From the NCBI GenBank assembly GCA_023146675.1, contig JAGLBQ010000008.1, positions 1 to 10,320 on the forward strand: a stretch of 10,320 nt of DNA, in the 5' to 3' direction. This document shows positions 1 to 6,618 of the stretch, in pieces. The stretch is from Cocleimonas sp. (GTDB lineage: Bacteria; Pseudomonadota; Gammaproteobacteria; Thiotrichales; Thiotrichaceae). The first letter of the stretch is position 1. Each line of letters begins with the position of its first letter. Under the pieces are notes generated by a model. It was not told the DNA's origin, did no database searches, and saw nothing but the letters and a program-made list of their open reading frames with translations. The position numbers and the translations under genes are program-made.

Positions 1-28
1 TTGCCTCTTAGCTATATTAACTCTTTAT

Positions 29-1252
29 TTAGTGTGCAGCCCACTCAACACTGCTCAAATCGATACCTTCTTTATACATATCCCATAGTGGTGAAAGATC
101 GCGTAGTTTTTCTACTGCTTTACGTGTTTCTGTAATGGCATAATCAACTTCTGCTTCTGTTGAAAAACGTCCTAATGTAAAACGTAATGAGCTATGTGCT
201 AATTCATCGCTACGCCCTAACGCACGTAAGACATAACTTGGCTCTAAACTTGCACTGGTACAAGCTGAACCTGATGATACTGCCAAGTCTTTCAGTGACA
301 TCATTAAGCTCTCACCTTCCACATGGTTAAAGCTAATATTTAGATTGCCTGCAATGCGTTGCTCCAGATCACCATTGATATAGACTTCTTCCATATCACT
401 AAACCCTTCTTGCAAACGAGTACGCAACGTTAATAAACGTTCATTATCTTTTGCCATGTCTTCTTTTGCCAAGCGAAAAGCTTCGCCCATGCCGACAATC
501 TGATGCGTTGCCAGCGTGCCAGAGCGCATGCCACGTTCATGACCACCACCATGCATTTGTGCCTCTATACGCACACGTGGTTTACGACTCACATATAATG
601 CCCCCATACCTTTAGGGCCGTATATTTTATGTGCTGAAAAGCTCATTAAACCAACATTGAGATCTTCCATATCAATCGGAACTTTACCTGCACTTTGCGC
701 TGCATCAACATGAAATATTATTTTATGTTCACGACAAAGTTCGCCTATTGCTTTTATATCCTGAATCACACCAATTTCATTATTCACATGCATAATGGAA
801 ACAACGGTGGTGTCCTCTCTAATTGCCGCTTTTAACACATCCAAATCAAGCAAACCATTATCTTTAGGATCAAGATAAGTTACTTCATAACCTTCACGCT
901 CAAGCTGACGACAACTATCAAGCACTGCCTTATGCTCAGTTTTCATCGTAATAATATGTTGTCCACGACGCTGATTAAAATGTGCCGCACCCTTGATTGC
1001 TAGGTTGTCAGACTCAGTTGCACCACTTGTCCAGACTATTTCACGTGGATCAGCATTGATTAACGCCGCAACGTTAGCGCGCGCTTCTTTTACCGCGTCA
1101 TCACCTTCCCAACCAAATGAATGACTGTTTGATGCAGGATTACCAAATACACCATCAAGGGTTAAATATTGCATCATCTTATCCGCAACACGTTTATCGA
1201 CGGGCGTTGTTGCAGAGTAATCAAGGTATATTGGGGTTTTAAGTTCGCTCAT
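29..1252 (-). CDS. iscS: Cysteine desulfurase IscS
   Basis: PLP-dependent enzyme that removes sulfur from L-cysteine, giving alanine and an enzyme persulfide used for Fe-S cluster assembly on IscU and for tRNA thiolation; cytosolic. The N-terminal PIYLDYSATTPVD block is the IscS hallmark. With the ATG start the residues align with E. coli IscS at an offset of +3: His107 in KTEHK, the PLP lysine Lys209 in SAHKIYGPKG, and the persulfide cysteine Cys331 in SSGSACTS. Length is 407 aa, normal for the family. An in-frame TTG at 1261 would add three residues, but the AAGGA ribosome binding site lies only 3 nt before it and 10 nt before the ATG, so I chose the ATG. The gene lies 67 bp downstream of iscR, probably in one operon. 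Downstream (positions 28-1) the minus strand carries GAGG near the edge, a plausible ribosome binding site for iscU outside the window. Confidence 0.97.
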   Translation of the reverse strand: MSELKTPIYLDYSATTPVDKRVADKMMQYLTLDGVFGNPASNSHSFGWEGDDAVKEARANVAALINADPREIVWTSGATESDNLAIKGAAHFNQRRGQHIITMKTEHKAVLDSCRQLEREGYEVTYLDPKDNGLLDLDVLKAAIREDTTVVSIMHVNNEIGVIQDIKAIGELCREHKIIFHVDAAQSAGKVPIDMEDLNVGLMSFSAHKIYGPKGMGALYVSRKPRVRIEAQMHGGGHERGMRSGTLATHQIVGMGEAFRLAKEDMAKDNERLLTLRTRLQEGFSDMEEVYINGDLEQRIAGNLNISFNHVEGESLMMSLKDLAVSSGSACTSASLEPSYVLRALGRSDELAHSSLRFTLGRFSTEAEVDYAITETRKAVEKLRDLSPLWDMYKEGIDLSSVEWAAH

Positions 1253-1319
1253 AATGCGCAAATCCTTTAAATAAATTCTATTGGCTAACTTTAATCTATT
1301 GTTAAAAATTCTAATATAA

Positions 1320-1799
1320 TCAGGCGGCTGAATTATTAGGAATCATCTCTATCACTTTTTCTGTTTCTTTCTTTTGTCGTTCAGCAACTTCTATCACCTC
1401 AGCACGCGACATCATCTCTTCTAAGGTAATATCATCAAGGAATGATTGAATGCGATGACTTAAATCCATCCAAAGATCATGTGTTAAACAACGCTCATCT
1501 TGTTTGCAGTTCCCTGCACCACCACATTTCGATAAATCGACATTTTCATCCACTGCCATAATAATTTCAGACATAGCAATTTTAGATGGCTCACGACTTA
1601 AACGATAACCACCACCAGGTCCGCGCATACTATTAACAAGTCCTTGCTTGCGTAACTTTGAAAAAAGTTGCTCAAGGTAAGACAGGGAAATATCCTGACG
1701 TTCTGAAATTTCAGCCAGTGAAACGGGCTTATCTTTACAATGCAGGGAAATATCCAGCATTGCGGTAACGGCGTAACGACCTTTAGTTGTTAACTTCAT
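1320..1799 (-). CDS. iscR: Fe-S cluster-responsive transcriptional regulator IscR
   Basis: Rrf2-family winged-helix regulator that holds a [2Fe-2S] cluster and, in the holo form, represses the isc operon. The start MKLTTKGRYAVTAMLD and the recognition helix region SLSYLEQLFSKLRK are typical. The cluster ligands sit exactly at E. coli positions: Cys92, Cys98, Cys104 and His107, with the W110 region following. Length is 159 aa, close to the usual 160-165. The start is supported by GGAG with an 8-nt spacer before the ATG. It follows cysE with a gap of about 180 bp that contains its own promoter and an IscR site, which points to autoregulation. The C-terminal tail is rich in Glu and Lys. Nothing is missing or broken. 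Confidence 0.97.
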   Translation of the reverse strand: MKLTTKGRYAVTAMLDISLHCKDKPVSLAEISERQDISLSYLEQLFSKLRKQGLVNSMRGPGGGYRLSREPSKIAMSEIIMAVDENVDLSKCGGAGNCKQDERCLTHDLWMDLSHRIQSFLDDITLEEMMSRAEVIEVAERQKKETEKVIEMIPNNSAA

Positions 1800-1889
1800 T
1801 GAGGGGGCTCCATTGCTGTCTCAAAGTATCTATCATCTAGCGGGATGTAATGAACAAATATTTAGTTATTAAAAACCTTATAGCCCATA

Positions 1890-1912
1890 GTAGAGATACT
1901 CTTTCTAGTCAA
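1890..1912 (-). promoter_or_regulatory. Second TTGACTA element, possible IscR half-site or weak promoter -35
   Basis: A second TTGACT (1907-1912) lies 71 bp downstream of the first and reads in the same direction, followed by A, which matches the inner part of an IscR type 1 half-site (YYGACTR). The opposite half is not recognisable. A -10 at 17 bp would be TATGGG (1884-1889), which is weak. E. coli has more than one IscR site at its isc promoter, so a second weak operator is plausible but unproven here. Confidence 0.25.
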
Positions 1913-1954
1913 ACGCTGATACTGTCCGTTCATCAGTGTTCTCTAATACTTTGG

Positions 1955-1983
1955 ATAGTAAAATACCTGACAAGAACAGTCAA
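1955..1983 (-). promoter_or_regulatory. Sigma70-like promoter for iscR-iscS
   Basis: TTGACT (1978-1983) and TACTAT (1955-1960) are separated by exactly 17 bp and read leftwards into iscR. The -35 matches the consensus at 5 of 6 positions and the -10 at 4 of 6. Transcription would start near 1948, leaving an untranslated leader of about 150 nt before iscR. The -35 lies inside the IscR site and begins within the last codons of cysE. Confidence 0.7.
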
Positions 1984-1987
1984 GTAT
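1963..1987 (-). promoter_or_regulatory. IscR type 1 binding site
   Basis: On the minus strand this 25-bp imperfect palindrome reads ATACTTGACT at its left half and TGTCAGGTAT at its right half, separated by GTTCT. Against the published IscR type 1 consensus (halves ATASYYGACT and AGTCRRSTAT) I count two mismatches over 25 positions. It overlaps the -35 and spacer of a promoter reading into iscR, the expected place for repression by holo-IscR. It also overlaps the TGA stop of cysE. Confidence 0.85.
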
Positions 1988-2765
1988 TCTTGCAATCAAT
2001 ATTGCTCTTTTTTTCGGCGCACTTCCCTGTAAAGGCTTCCGCTTCAATTTCTGTCAGCGGCTCTAGCTCTAGCACCCCTCCCATATGTCGGATTTGCTTA
2101 CACATTTTATCCATGCGTTGATCCATCTCATGAATATGATCCAGCATTTTATTGACCGTATTCGCCACAGGGTCTGGCATATCTTTTGTTGAACCATAGG
2201 CATCAAAGCCCATTTTCTTTGCTACTGCATCACGATGTTTCTGTTTCTTTGTGCGCAGTACAACCTCACGACCAGGCACACCAACAACAGTAGTATCGGC
2301 ATGAACTTCTTTTACAACCACCGCATTTGAGCCAATACGCGCATTATCATTAACCATGATCGGACCAAGAATTTTAGCCCCTGCACCGACTACCACATTA
2401 TTACCCAACGTAGGATGACGCTTACCCTCTTGCCAACTTGTACCGCCCAAGGTAACACCATGATAAAGCGTACAGTCATTACCAATTTCTGCTGTTTCAC
2501 CAATCACCACCCCCATACCATGATCAATAAAAAAGCGTCGTCCAATAACCGCACCGGGATGGATTTCTATGCCTGTGAATAAACGCGCTATATTTGACCA
2601 TACTCTAGCCATCCATTTCAGACCTTTTCCCCATAAAACATGAGAAACACGATGAAAAATAATGGCATGCACACCTGGATAGGTGGTTATAATGTCAAAT
2701 GTATTACGTGCCGCGGGGTCACGATCAAATACGCAAGAGATATCTTCTTTAATTTGTGAAAACAT
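1980..2765 (-). CDS. cysE: Serine O-acetyltransferase CysE (short, EpsC-like form)
   Basis: Transfers acetyl from acetyl-CoA to L-serine, giving O-acetylserine, the precursor of cysteine. It starts MFSQIKEDI with a short helical N-terminal part (about residues 1-65), then a left-handed beta-helix of hexapeptide repeats (about 66-185) containing the catalytic IDHGMG motif (Asp81, His82) and YHGVTLGGTS. The shortened N-terminal domain is typical of the EpsC/NifP-like CysE group. After about residue 185 comes a helical, polar tail ending near two cysteines. Its position upstream of iscR, as in Azotobacter and Pseudomonas isc loci, suggests it feeds cysteine to IscS. No clear ribosome binding site precedes the ATG; the start is chosen by family similarity. 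Its stop codon lies within the IscR operator of the next gene. Length 261 aa. Confidence 0.95.
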   Translation of the reverse strand: MFSQIKEDISCVFDRDPAARNTFDIITTYPGVHAIIFHRVSHVLWGKGLKWMARVWSNIARLFTGIEIHPGAVIGRRFFIDHGMGVVIGETAEIGNDCTLYHGVTLGGTSWQEGKRHPTLGNNVVVGAGAKILGPIMVNDNARIGSNAVVVKEVHADTTVVGVPGREVVLRTKKQKHRDAVAKKMGFDAYGSTKDMPDPVANTVNKMLDHIHEMDQRMDKMCKQIRHMGGVLELEPLTEIEAEAFTGKCAEKKSNIDCKNT

Positions 2766-2771
2766 GATTGA

Positions 2772-2810
2772 GTTTAAATATTTTAGAAAAAGAGGGAGAA
2801 ATATTTAAAC
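2772..2810 (-). repeat. 12-bp perfect inverted repeat in the cysE leader
   Basis: Arms 2772-2783 (GTTTAAATATTT) and 2799-2810 (its exact reverse complement) flank a 15-nt spacer. The structure ends 7 bp before the cysE ATG. It is AT-rich, so as RNA it would be a modest hairpin; as DNA it could be an operator. Confidence 0.55.
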
Positions 2811-2839
2811 ATAAAAGAGATAGAGAGGGAAATTATCAA
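2811..2839 (-). promoter_or_regulatory. Candidate promoter for cysE
   Basis: TTGATA (2834-2839) and TTTTAT (2811-2816) are spaced by 17 bp, reading towards cysE. Transcription would begin near 2804, so most of the 12-bp inverted repeat would lie in the leader. This is an AT-rich stretch where chance matches are common. Confidence 0.3.
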
Positions 2840-2856
2840 TACTGGTTTGCCTTTAT

Positions 2857-2884
2857 TTGTTCCTTATTAATGCATAGATATAAT
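2857..2884 (+). promoter_or_regulatory. Candidate promoter for the S41 protease gene
   Basis: TTGTTC (2857-2862), a 16-bp spacer, and a perfect TATAAT (2879-2884) read towards the gene starting at 3015. The -35 is weak (3 of 6). The implied leader is about 125 nt. Confidence 0.35.
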
Positions 2885-3014
2885 ATAACAAAAGTCTACA
2901 ATTCAATAACACTTTCATTACAGACCTTAACAGTCATCATTCTTATTATGAGTTTCTCTACTCTATAGTCATTAGAGCATCTCGATTAATTCATAAATCA
3001 GCGAATGAGTCACA

Positions 3015-4442
3015 ATGAAAATCACAAAAAACCAGTTCAAAGCAATACCGCTTCTATTATCTACCGCGCTTTTATTTACTGCTTGTAATACCAGTGCTCC
3101 TTTTGATGCAACTAAGAACTTTCAAGGTGTTTGGGAGCATAAAGGTTATGGCTCGGTCATCAGTATTAAAAACAAGCAGGCTAAAGTATACGAATATACG
3201 CGTGGGAGTTGCTTAAAAGAGTCGGAGCTAGATGCTCTGGGCTTGAAGGACTATATTGCGAAAATCACTTTGTCTGATAATAAAAAATCATTTTCCATTA
3301 ACAAAAGCCCCGTTTTCAAGAGTAGCTATCATAAAATAGAGGCTTTGCCGACGTTCTGCCAAGACGACAAGCTACAAACAGGCGCTTCACCTACCCAAGT
3401 CTTTGAGCATCTTTGGCATACTTTTAATGACTACTACGCTTTTTTTGAGGAACGCAATGTAAATTGGGCGCAACAGTATGCTATGTACCGTCCGCAAGTG
3501 ACGGACAATATGAGTGATGATGCTCTGTTTGAAGTATTAAAAGAGATGCTTGAACCCATTGATGATGGGCATGTGAACTTATCATCGGACAATGAATCCT
3601 TTAGTCCTGAGTCTAATATTCGCTTTCATGATGTGTTAATTGAAGCATTCGATCAACAAACTGAATTTACTGATCTCAATGCGTATCTACAAGATAATCT
3701 TCAACGCATTACCTTGCTCCCTCGGCAATATGTTCACAATATAAAAAGTACAGGAGGGAAGAATAAAGATGCGATTAACTGGGGTATTATTGATGGTGAT
3801 ATTGGCTATATAAGCCTGAACCGAATGATTATATTTGATGAGCGTTTTACGCCTGATGACTTGGATGATTTAACAGATAACGATGCTAAAGACGACATAG
3901 AAGCTCTCAATAAAATTCTTGATACCATAATGGATGACTTAAGTAATACGCGCGCTTTAGTGATTGATTTGCGTCTAAACGGCGGTGGGTATGATAGAGC
4001 AAGTTTCGCCATTGCCAATCGGTTCGCAACACAGCGTCAGTTGGTCTTATCTAAATATGCAAAAAGCAAGACTGAAAGGAGTGAAACGGTACATGCTTAT
4101 CTTAACCCTAGCGACAAAACCTACACCAAGCCCATCGCCCTAATTTCAAGTGAAATGACGGGCAGTGCCGCAGAAGTATTTTTGATAGCGATGAATGCAT
4201 TGCCTCATGTAACGCTTGTCGGTGAGGCTTCTAGTGGGGATTTATCAGACATATTAGACAAGGTATTACCTAATGGATGGCAGATGGGTCTCTCAAATGA
4301 AATTTATTTGGATTATCTTGGTCATAACCACGAAGTGAGCGGTGTACCTGTTGATATTAATGTCCCTGCATTTTCACTGTCTGATATAAAGCAATCAAAA
4401 GACAGTGCGTTAGAAGCGGCTATTAATACCTTTGCTCGGTAA
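3015..4442 (+). CDS. S41-family (tricorn/IRBP-like) peptidase lipoprotein
   Basis: Predicted lipoprotein: a hydrophobic signal peptide ends in FTAC, with Cys24 as the lipidation site (the -3 residue is Phe rather than the usual Leu). Residues 35-120 form a polar, probably beta-rich N-terminal domain beginning FQGVW. The peptidase part follows, with PIDDGH (His186, a likely catalytic histidine as in tricorn-type S41 enzymes), GDIGYISLNRM, DLRLNGGG (Asp318-Gly325) and MTGSAAE with the nucleophile Ser384. The Lys of the C-terminal processing proteases (Tsp/CtpA) is not evident in the segment GEASSGDLSD, so the tricorn-like subgroup fits better. No PDZ domain is obvious. It is divergent from cysE and followed by a terminator and a tiny lipoprotein gene. 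Substrate unknown; it probably acts in the periplasm. The ribosome binding site is weak (GAG, 5 nt before the ATG). 475 aa. Confidence 0.87.
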   Translation: MKITKNQFKAIPLLLSTALLFTACNTSAPFDATKNFQGVWEHKGYGSVISIKNKQAKVYEYTRGSCLKESELDALGLKDYIAKITLSDNKKSFSINKSPVFKSSYHKIEALPTFCQDDKLQTGASPTQVFEHLWHTFNDYYAFFEERNVNWAQQYAMYRPQVTDNMSDDALFEVLKEMLEPIDDGHVNLSSDNESFSPESNIRFHDVLIEAFDQQTEFTDLNAYLQDNLQRITLLPRQYVHNIKSTGGKNKDAINWGIIDGDIGYISLNRMIIFDERFTPDDLDDLTDNDAKDDIEALNKILDTIMDDLSNTRALVIDLRLNGGGYDRASFAIANRFATQRQLVLSKYAKSKTERSETVHAYLNPSDKTYTKPIALISSEMTGSAAEVFLIAMNALPHVTLVGEASSGDLSDILDKVLPNGWQMGLSNEIYLDYLGHNHEVSGVPVDINVPAFSLSDIKQSKDSALEAAINTFAR

Positions 4443-4477
4443 TACTACACTCACTATTTACTACCTTTCGACCCTTT

Positions 4478-4515
4478 CCGCGTGCAGTTTTGACTCACTC
4501 CGTACGCGGCTTTTT
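4478..4515 (+). terminator. Likely intrinsic terminator after the S41 peptidase
   Basis: CCGCGT (4478-4483) pairs with ACGCGG (4504-4509), followed by C and TTTTT (4511-4515). The 20-nt loop can itself form a short AGT/ACT stem. It lies 35 bp after the peptidase stop and just before the ribosome binding site of the small lipoprotein gene, so it could attenuate rather than fully separate the two. Confidence 0.5.
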
Positions 4516-4527
4516 GGAGATATTTAT

Positions 4528-4686
4528 ATGCTTAACCGTAACCACTTATTAATCAGTTTATTTTTTGTGAGCAGTCTTGCTGCCTGCTCCTCGAACTCTC
4601 CCGCAGATTGTGCGGCTGATGGGCCAAATTGCCAGCAATATAATCCTAATAAACCGCCACCTCAGAACCTACCCAGCCCACCCTAA
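4528..4686 (+). CDS. Small lipoprotein of unknown function
   Basis: A 52-residue protein whose first half is a lipoprotein signal peptide ending LAAC. The mature part is only about 30 residues, contains two further cysteines, and ends in an Asn/Pro-rich tail (NPNKPPPQNLPSPP). I chose the ATG at 4528 because GGAGA lies 8 nt upstream; the reading frame stays open upstream to 4432, but that part overlaps the peptidase end and the terminator and does not look coding. Small entericidin-like or spacer lipoproteins have this general form, but I recognise no family. It sits between the peptidase and the 19-bp hairpin. Confidence 0.65.
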   Translation: MLNRNHLLISLFFVSSLAACSSNSPADCAADGPNCQQYNPNKPPPQNLPSPP

Positions 4687-4756
4687 TCCTGTCGTTTCCA
4701 CATGGAGAAAAGAGGCCAAACAATTAGGTGAGGACGGATCAAGCAGAGGAATCAAA

Positions 4757-4801
4757 CCCTTAATGCCTAATTACAATACAAATGTAATTAGGCATTAAGG
4801 G
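4757..4801. repeat. Perfect 19-bp inverted repeat (hairpin) between convergent genes
   Basis: Arms 4757-4775 and 4783-4801 are exact reverse complements (left arm CCCTTAATGCCTAATTACA) around a 7-nt loop. It lies 70 bp after the small lipoprotein and 35 bp after the alginate lyase stop. The minus-strand side continues TTTGATT, a poor T-tract; the plus side has none. Termination or 3'-end protection for the lyase mRNA is the simplest role. A remnant of a mobile palindromic element is an alternative. Confidence 0.85.
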
Positions 4802-4836
4802 CAGGATAAAAATGATACAAGATAAAGCTTGAATGA

Positions 4837-5577
4837 TTAAACCTTATGCTCCAACAAACGAAAATATACAATAGCCAGACCTATATCTTTTTTGCCACTA
4901 AGGTACGTCCCTGCTTTATAATAGTTTATTGTTCCTTTCCAGCGTTTTAAAGACTGTATTGTTCTCAATCTTTTATTAACCCATATCTTCATAAGATTAT
5001 TTTTTACACTAACACTCACACGTGTAAAGCCCTTATTTGGGCGCTTACCTAAATCTACATAATGTATTTTTTTATGATAAGGACTTGGTCTGACAATTGC
5101 CCACAGATGATCATTGAGACTCTTATGTCTTTTCAACCATACAACACGCAAAGGAGGTACACTTGGATTCTCAGCATGAATTTGCAATATGGTAACCTGC
5201 TTAATACTACGAGGCTTCTCTAAAGCAAACTCTGCTTTAAGTAGCTTTGATCTATTTGAATTCACCTTCCAACCGTGTGGACCAAAACGTAACTCTGAGC
5301 GAACGATCACTTCTTTATGCCTTTTTCTAGCTTTAAAGGTCATATAACGCCCATTAGTTAAATAAAAATTAGCTCTTGCGACCCCTCTAAAACTTCCAAA
5401 ATCTATTTGTTTTTTATTGGGAAACTGTAGCTTTGTTTTATTTAGTACATCACGAAAGCCAGCTACATTATAAGGTGCTTCATAAGCATAGGCTGTTATG
5501 GGAGTTAAAAAAGTCAAAATCAAACTAATGATAATAAAAAGAGGTGATTTAGATTTCGGACTGGCACTGTTTTTCAT
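4837..5577 (-). CDS. Secreted PL7-family alginate lyase
   Basis: Predicted alginate lyase (beta-elimination of poly-uronate), exported by a signal peptide with a likely cut after AYA (residues 29-31). All three PL7 signatures are present in order: RSELR (93-97), QIH (132-134) and YYKAGTY (219-225), giving the expected active-site residues Arg93, Gln132, His134 and Tyr225. KLQFP near residue 49 matches the usual start of the jelly-roll domain. QIH rather than QVH is linked in the literature to activity on guluronate-containing blocks. At 246 aa it is a single-domain enzyme without a carbohydrate-binding module. It is strikingly rich in Lys and Arg, which suits a polyanionic substrate. The start is supported by GGAG 5 nt upstream. 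No other alginate-use or alginate-synthesis gene is visible, so a role in biofilm or self-polysaccharide turnover is as likely as algal feeding. Confidence 0.87.
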   Translation of the reverse strand: MKNSASPKSKSPLFIIISLILTFLTPITAYAYEAPYNVAGFRDVLNKTKLQFPNKKQIDFGSFRGVARANFYLTNGRYMTFKARKRHKEVIVRSELRFGPHGWKVNSNRSKLLKAEFALEKPRSIKQVTILQIHAENPSVPPLRVVWLKRHKSLNDHLWAIVRPSPYHKKIHYVDLGKRPNKGFTRVSVSVKNNLMKIWVNKRLRTIQSLKRWKGTINYYKAGTYLSGKKDIGLAIVYFRLLEHKV

Positions 5578-5893
5578 CTGCGCTCCATAATGATTGATAA
5601 GTAATATTTATATACTCAATGAAGAAATAATGAAGTAACAAGATACAGCGATATATGGTGGGTAATATACGATAAGATGAAAACAGTGTGAGATGCTTGA
5701 ACACTTTTAGCACATAAAAAAACAGCAAAAAAGGATAGGATTACTATTTAAACAGATCAATTTGAGGAGTAACAAGGATTGATACTATTTACCTTCAGAT
5801 TGTATTTATTGAAATCGGCACTTTAGCCTCGAATTGTTTAAAAGTAAGCAAGGCTAAAGCCGTCGATTCCTAAAATAGCTTAAAAAATATCAA
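5578..5893. other. 316-bp intergenic region, no gene found
   Basis: Lies between two minus-strand genes. It holds the lyase ribosome binding site at its left end, AT-rich sequence with TATATAAAT-like segments upstream of the lyase that could contain its promoter, and an imperfect hairpin at the right end (5816-5862). I see no RNA gene and no credible small protein. Confidence 0.6.
5816..5862 (-). terminator. Imperfect hairpin downstream of the unknown gene at 5894
   Basis: CTTTAGCCT (5821-5829) pairs with AGGCTAAAG (5851-5859) around a 21-nt loop. CGG (5816-5818) and CCG (5860-5862) extend the stem past a 2-nt bulge. It follows the minus-strand stop at 5894 by about 30 bp. The minus strand continues ATTTC, so the T-tract is weak; it may be a Rho-independent terminator or only a 3'-end structure. 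Confidence 0.4.
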
Positions 5894-6571
5894 CTACTTT
5901 TTAATATTCAGTACATTAGCATGAGTTGCAAGCGTCGCCTTAGAGCCAAATAAAGCAAACATATGCGACGCTATAAGCTCTTCAGGTATTCCACGCATCA
6001 TTTCAGGAATTTTATAGGGCCATGCCGTATTCATAATATGGGTCTGTATCATCGAATGGACATTTTGAGCGGCGTATGTTTCTTTTTCCTCATCCGTAGA
6101 AGACATTCTTGCAACAGCCCCCGTAATGACTTTATCAATCACAAACGTATCACCATTTGTAACAAAATGCGCCTTATAAGCCAACTCGCCTGTCCAGCTT
6201 TTTACAAAAAAAAGCCAGCTATTATAAGCGTAAATATCCCATTTAACTTCCATAGACTCTGCTTTAAAGATAACACCCTCCATGCTTAACTCGTTTAGTG
6301 GATAAACAATATTAGCTTGATAGGCTTGCCCATGAACCATCGCAGCCGCTTCGTACTTTTTGCCATCATCAGCGCGGCTTTCATTGAAGCTTTCAACAAC
6401 AGACTCATTGTACTTAGTTGCCACTGCATTTTGAGTAAAATCACTAATATCCAATATTTCAGCATCATATGGATTATCACCAGCCTTTAACCACTGAGGC
6501 TGGTTGTCGCTATTTTTTCTTTCTTGAGGTGCAGATGCACTATTAGTTGTATCTGATTCTGTTGGTGTCAT
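5894..6571 (-). CDS. Conserved-looking soluble protein of unknown function
   Basis: I do not recognise the family. With the ATG at 6571 it has 225 aa; an in-frame GTG at 6583 would add four residues but lacks a ribosome binding site, whereas AAGTGA lies 9 nt before the ATG. There is no signal peptide and no membrane segment. The first 30 residues are Ser/Asn/Thr-rich and probably disordered. The rest looks like an ordered domain rich in aromatic residues: WDIYAYNSWLFFVKSWTGELAY (split about residue 120) is a likely beta-sheet core, followed by TFVIDKVITGAV and a helical C-terminal part with HSMIQTHIM and IPEELIASHMFALFG. It starts 47 bp after the SulP gene on the same strand, so the two may be co-transcribed. 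Confidence 0.8.
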   Translation of the reverse strand: MTPTESDTTNSASAPQERKNSDNQPQWLKAGDNPYDAEILDISDFTQNAVATKYNESVVESFNESRADDGKKYEAAAMVHGQAYQANIVYPLNELSMEGVIFKAESMEVKWDIYAYNSWLFFVKSWTGELAYKAHFVTNGDTFVIDKVITGAVARMSSTDEEKETYAAQNVHSMIQTHIMNTAWPYKIPEMMRGIPEELIASHMFALFGSKATLATHANVLNIKK

Positions 6572-6618
6572 ATTTATTATCACTTTATAGGATTGGGAGT
6601 CTTATGTTATTAGATTAT

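Noticed and set aside
1862..1933. 23-residue open frame (minus strand) in the iscR leader, starting MNGQYQRL
   Set aside because: Only a weak GAGA lies upstream and the peptide shows no feature of a known leader peptide; chance frames of this size are common.
1850..2121. Plus-strand frames over the cysE 3' end and the iscR leader
   Set aside because: Antisense to cysE and its control region, with no coding features.
2768..2968. 66-residue plus-strand frame between cysE and the S41 gene
   Set aside because: No ribosome binding site, TTG start overlapping the cysE leader, and AT-driven hydrophobic composition. It overlaps likely promoters.
4577..4798. 73-residue plus-strand frame overlapping the small lipoprotein and the hairpin
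   Set aside because: It runs through the inverted repeat, lacks a ribosome binding site, and the overlapping lipoprotein frame has a clear signal peptide and start.
4757..4801. Integron attC site
   Set aside because: The arms lack the RYYYAAC/GTTRRRY core sites and the mismatches or extrahelical bases expected of attC.
5761..5826. GAGGAG followed by a TTG-initiated short frame on the plus strand
   Set aside because: It ends after about 15 codons and has no supporting feature.
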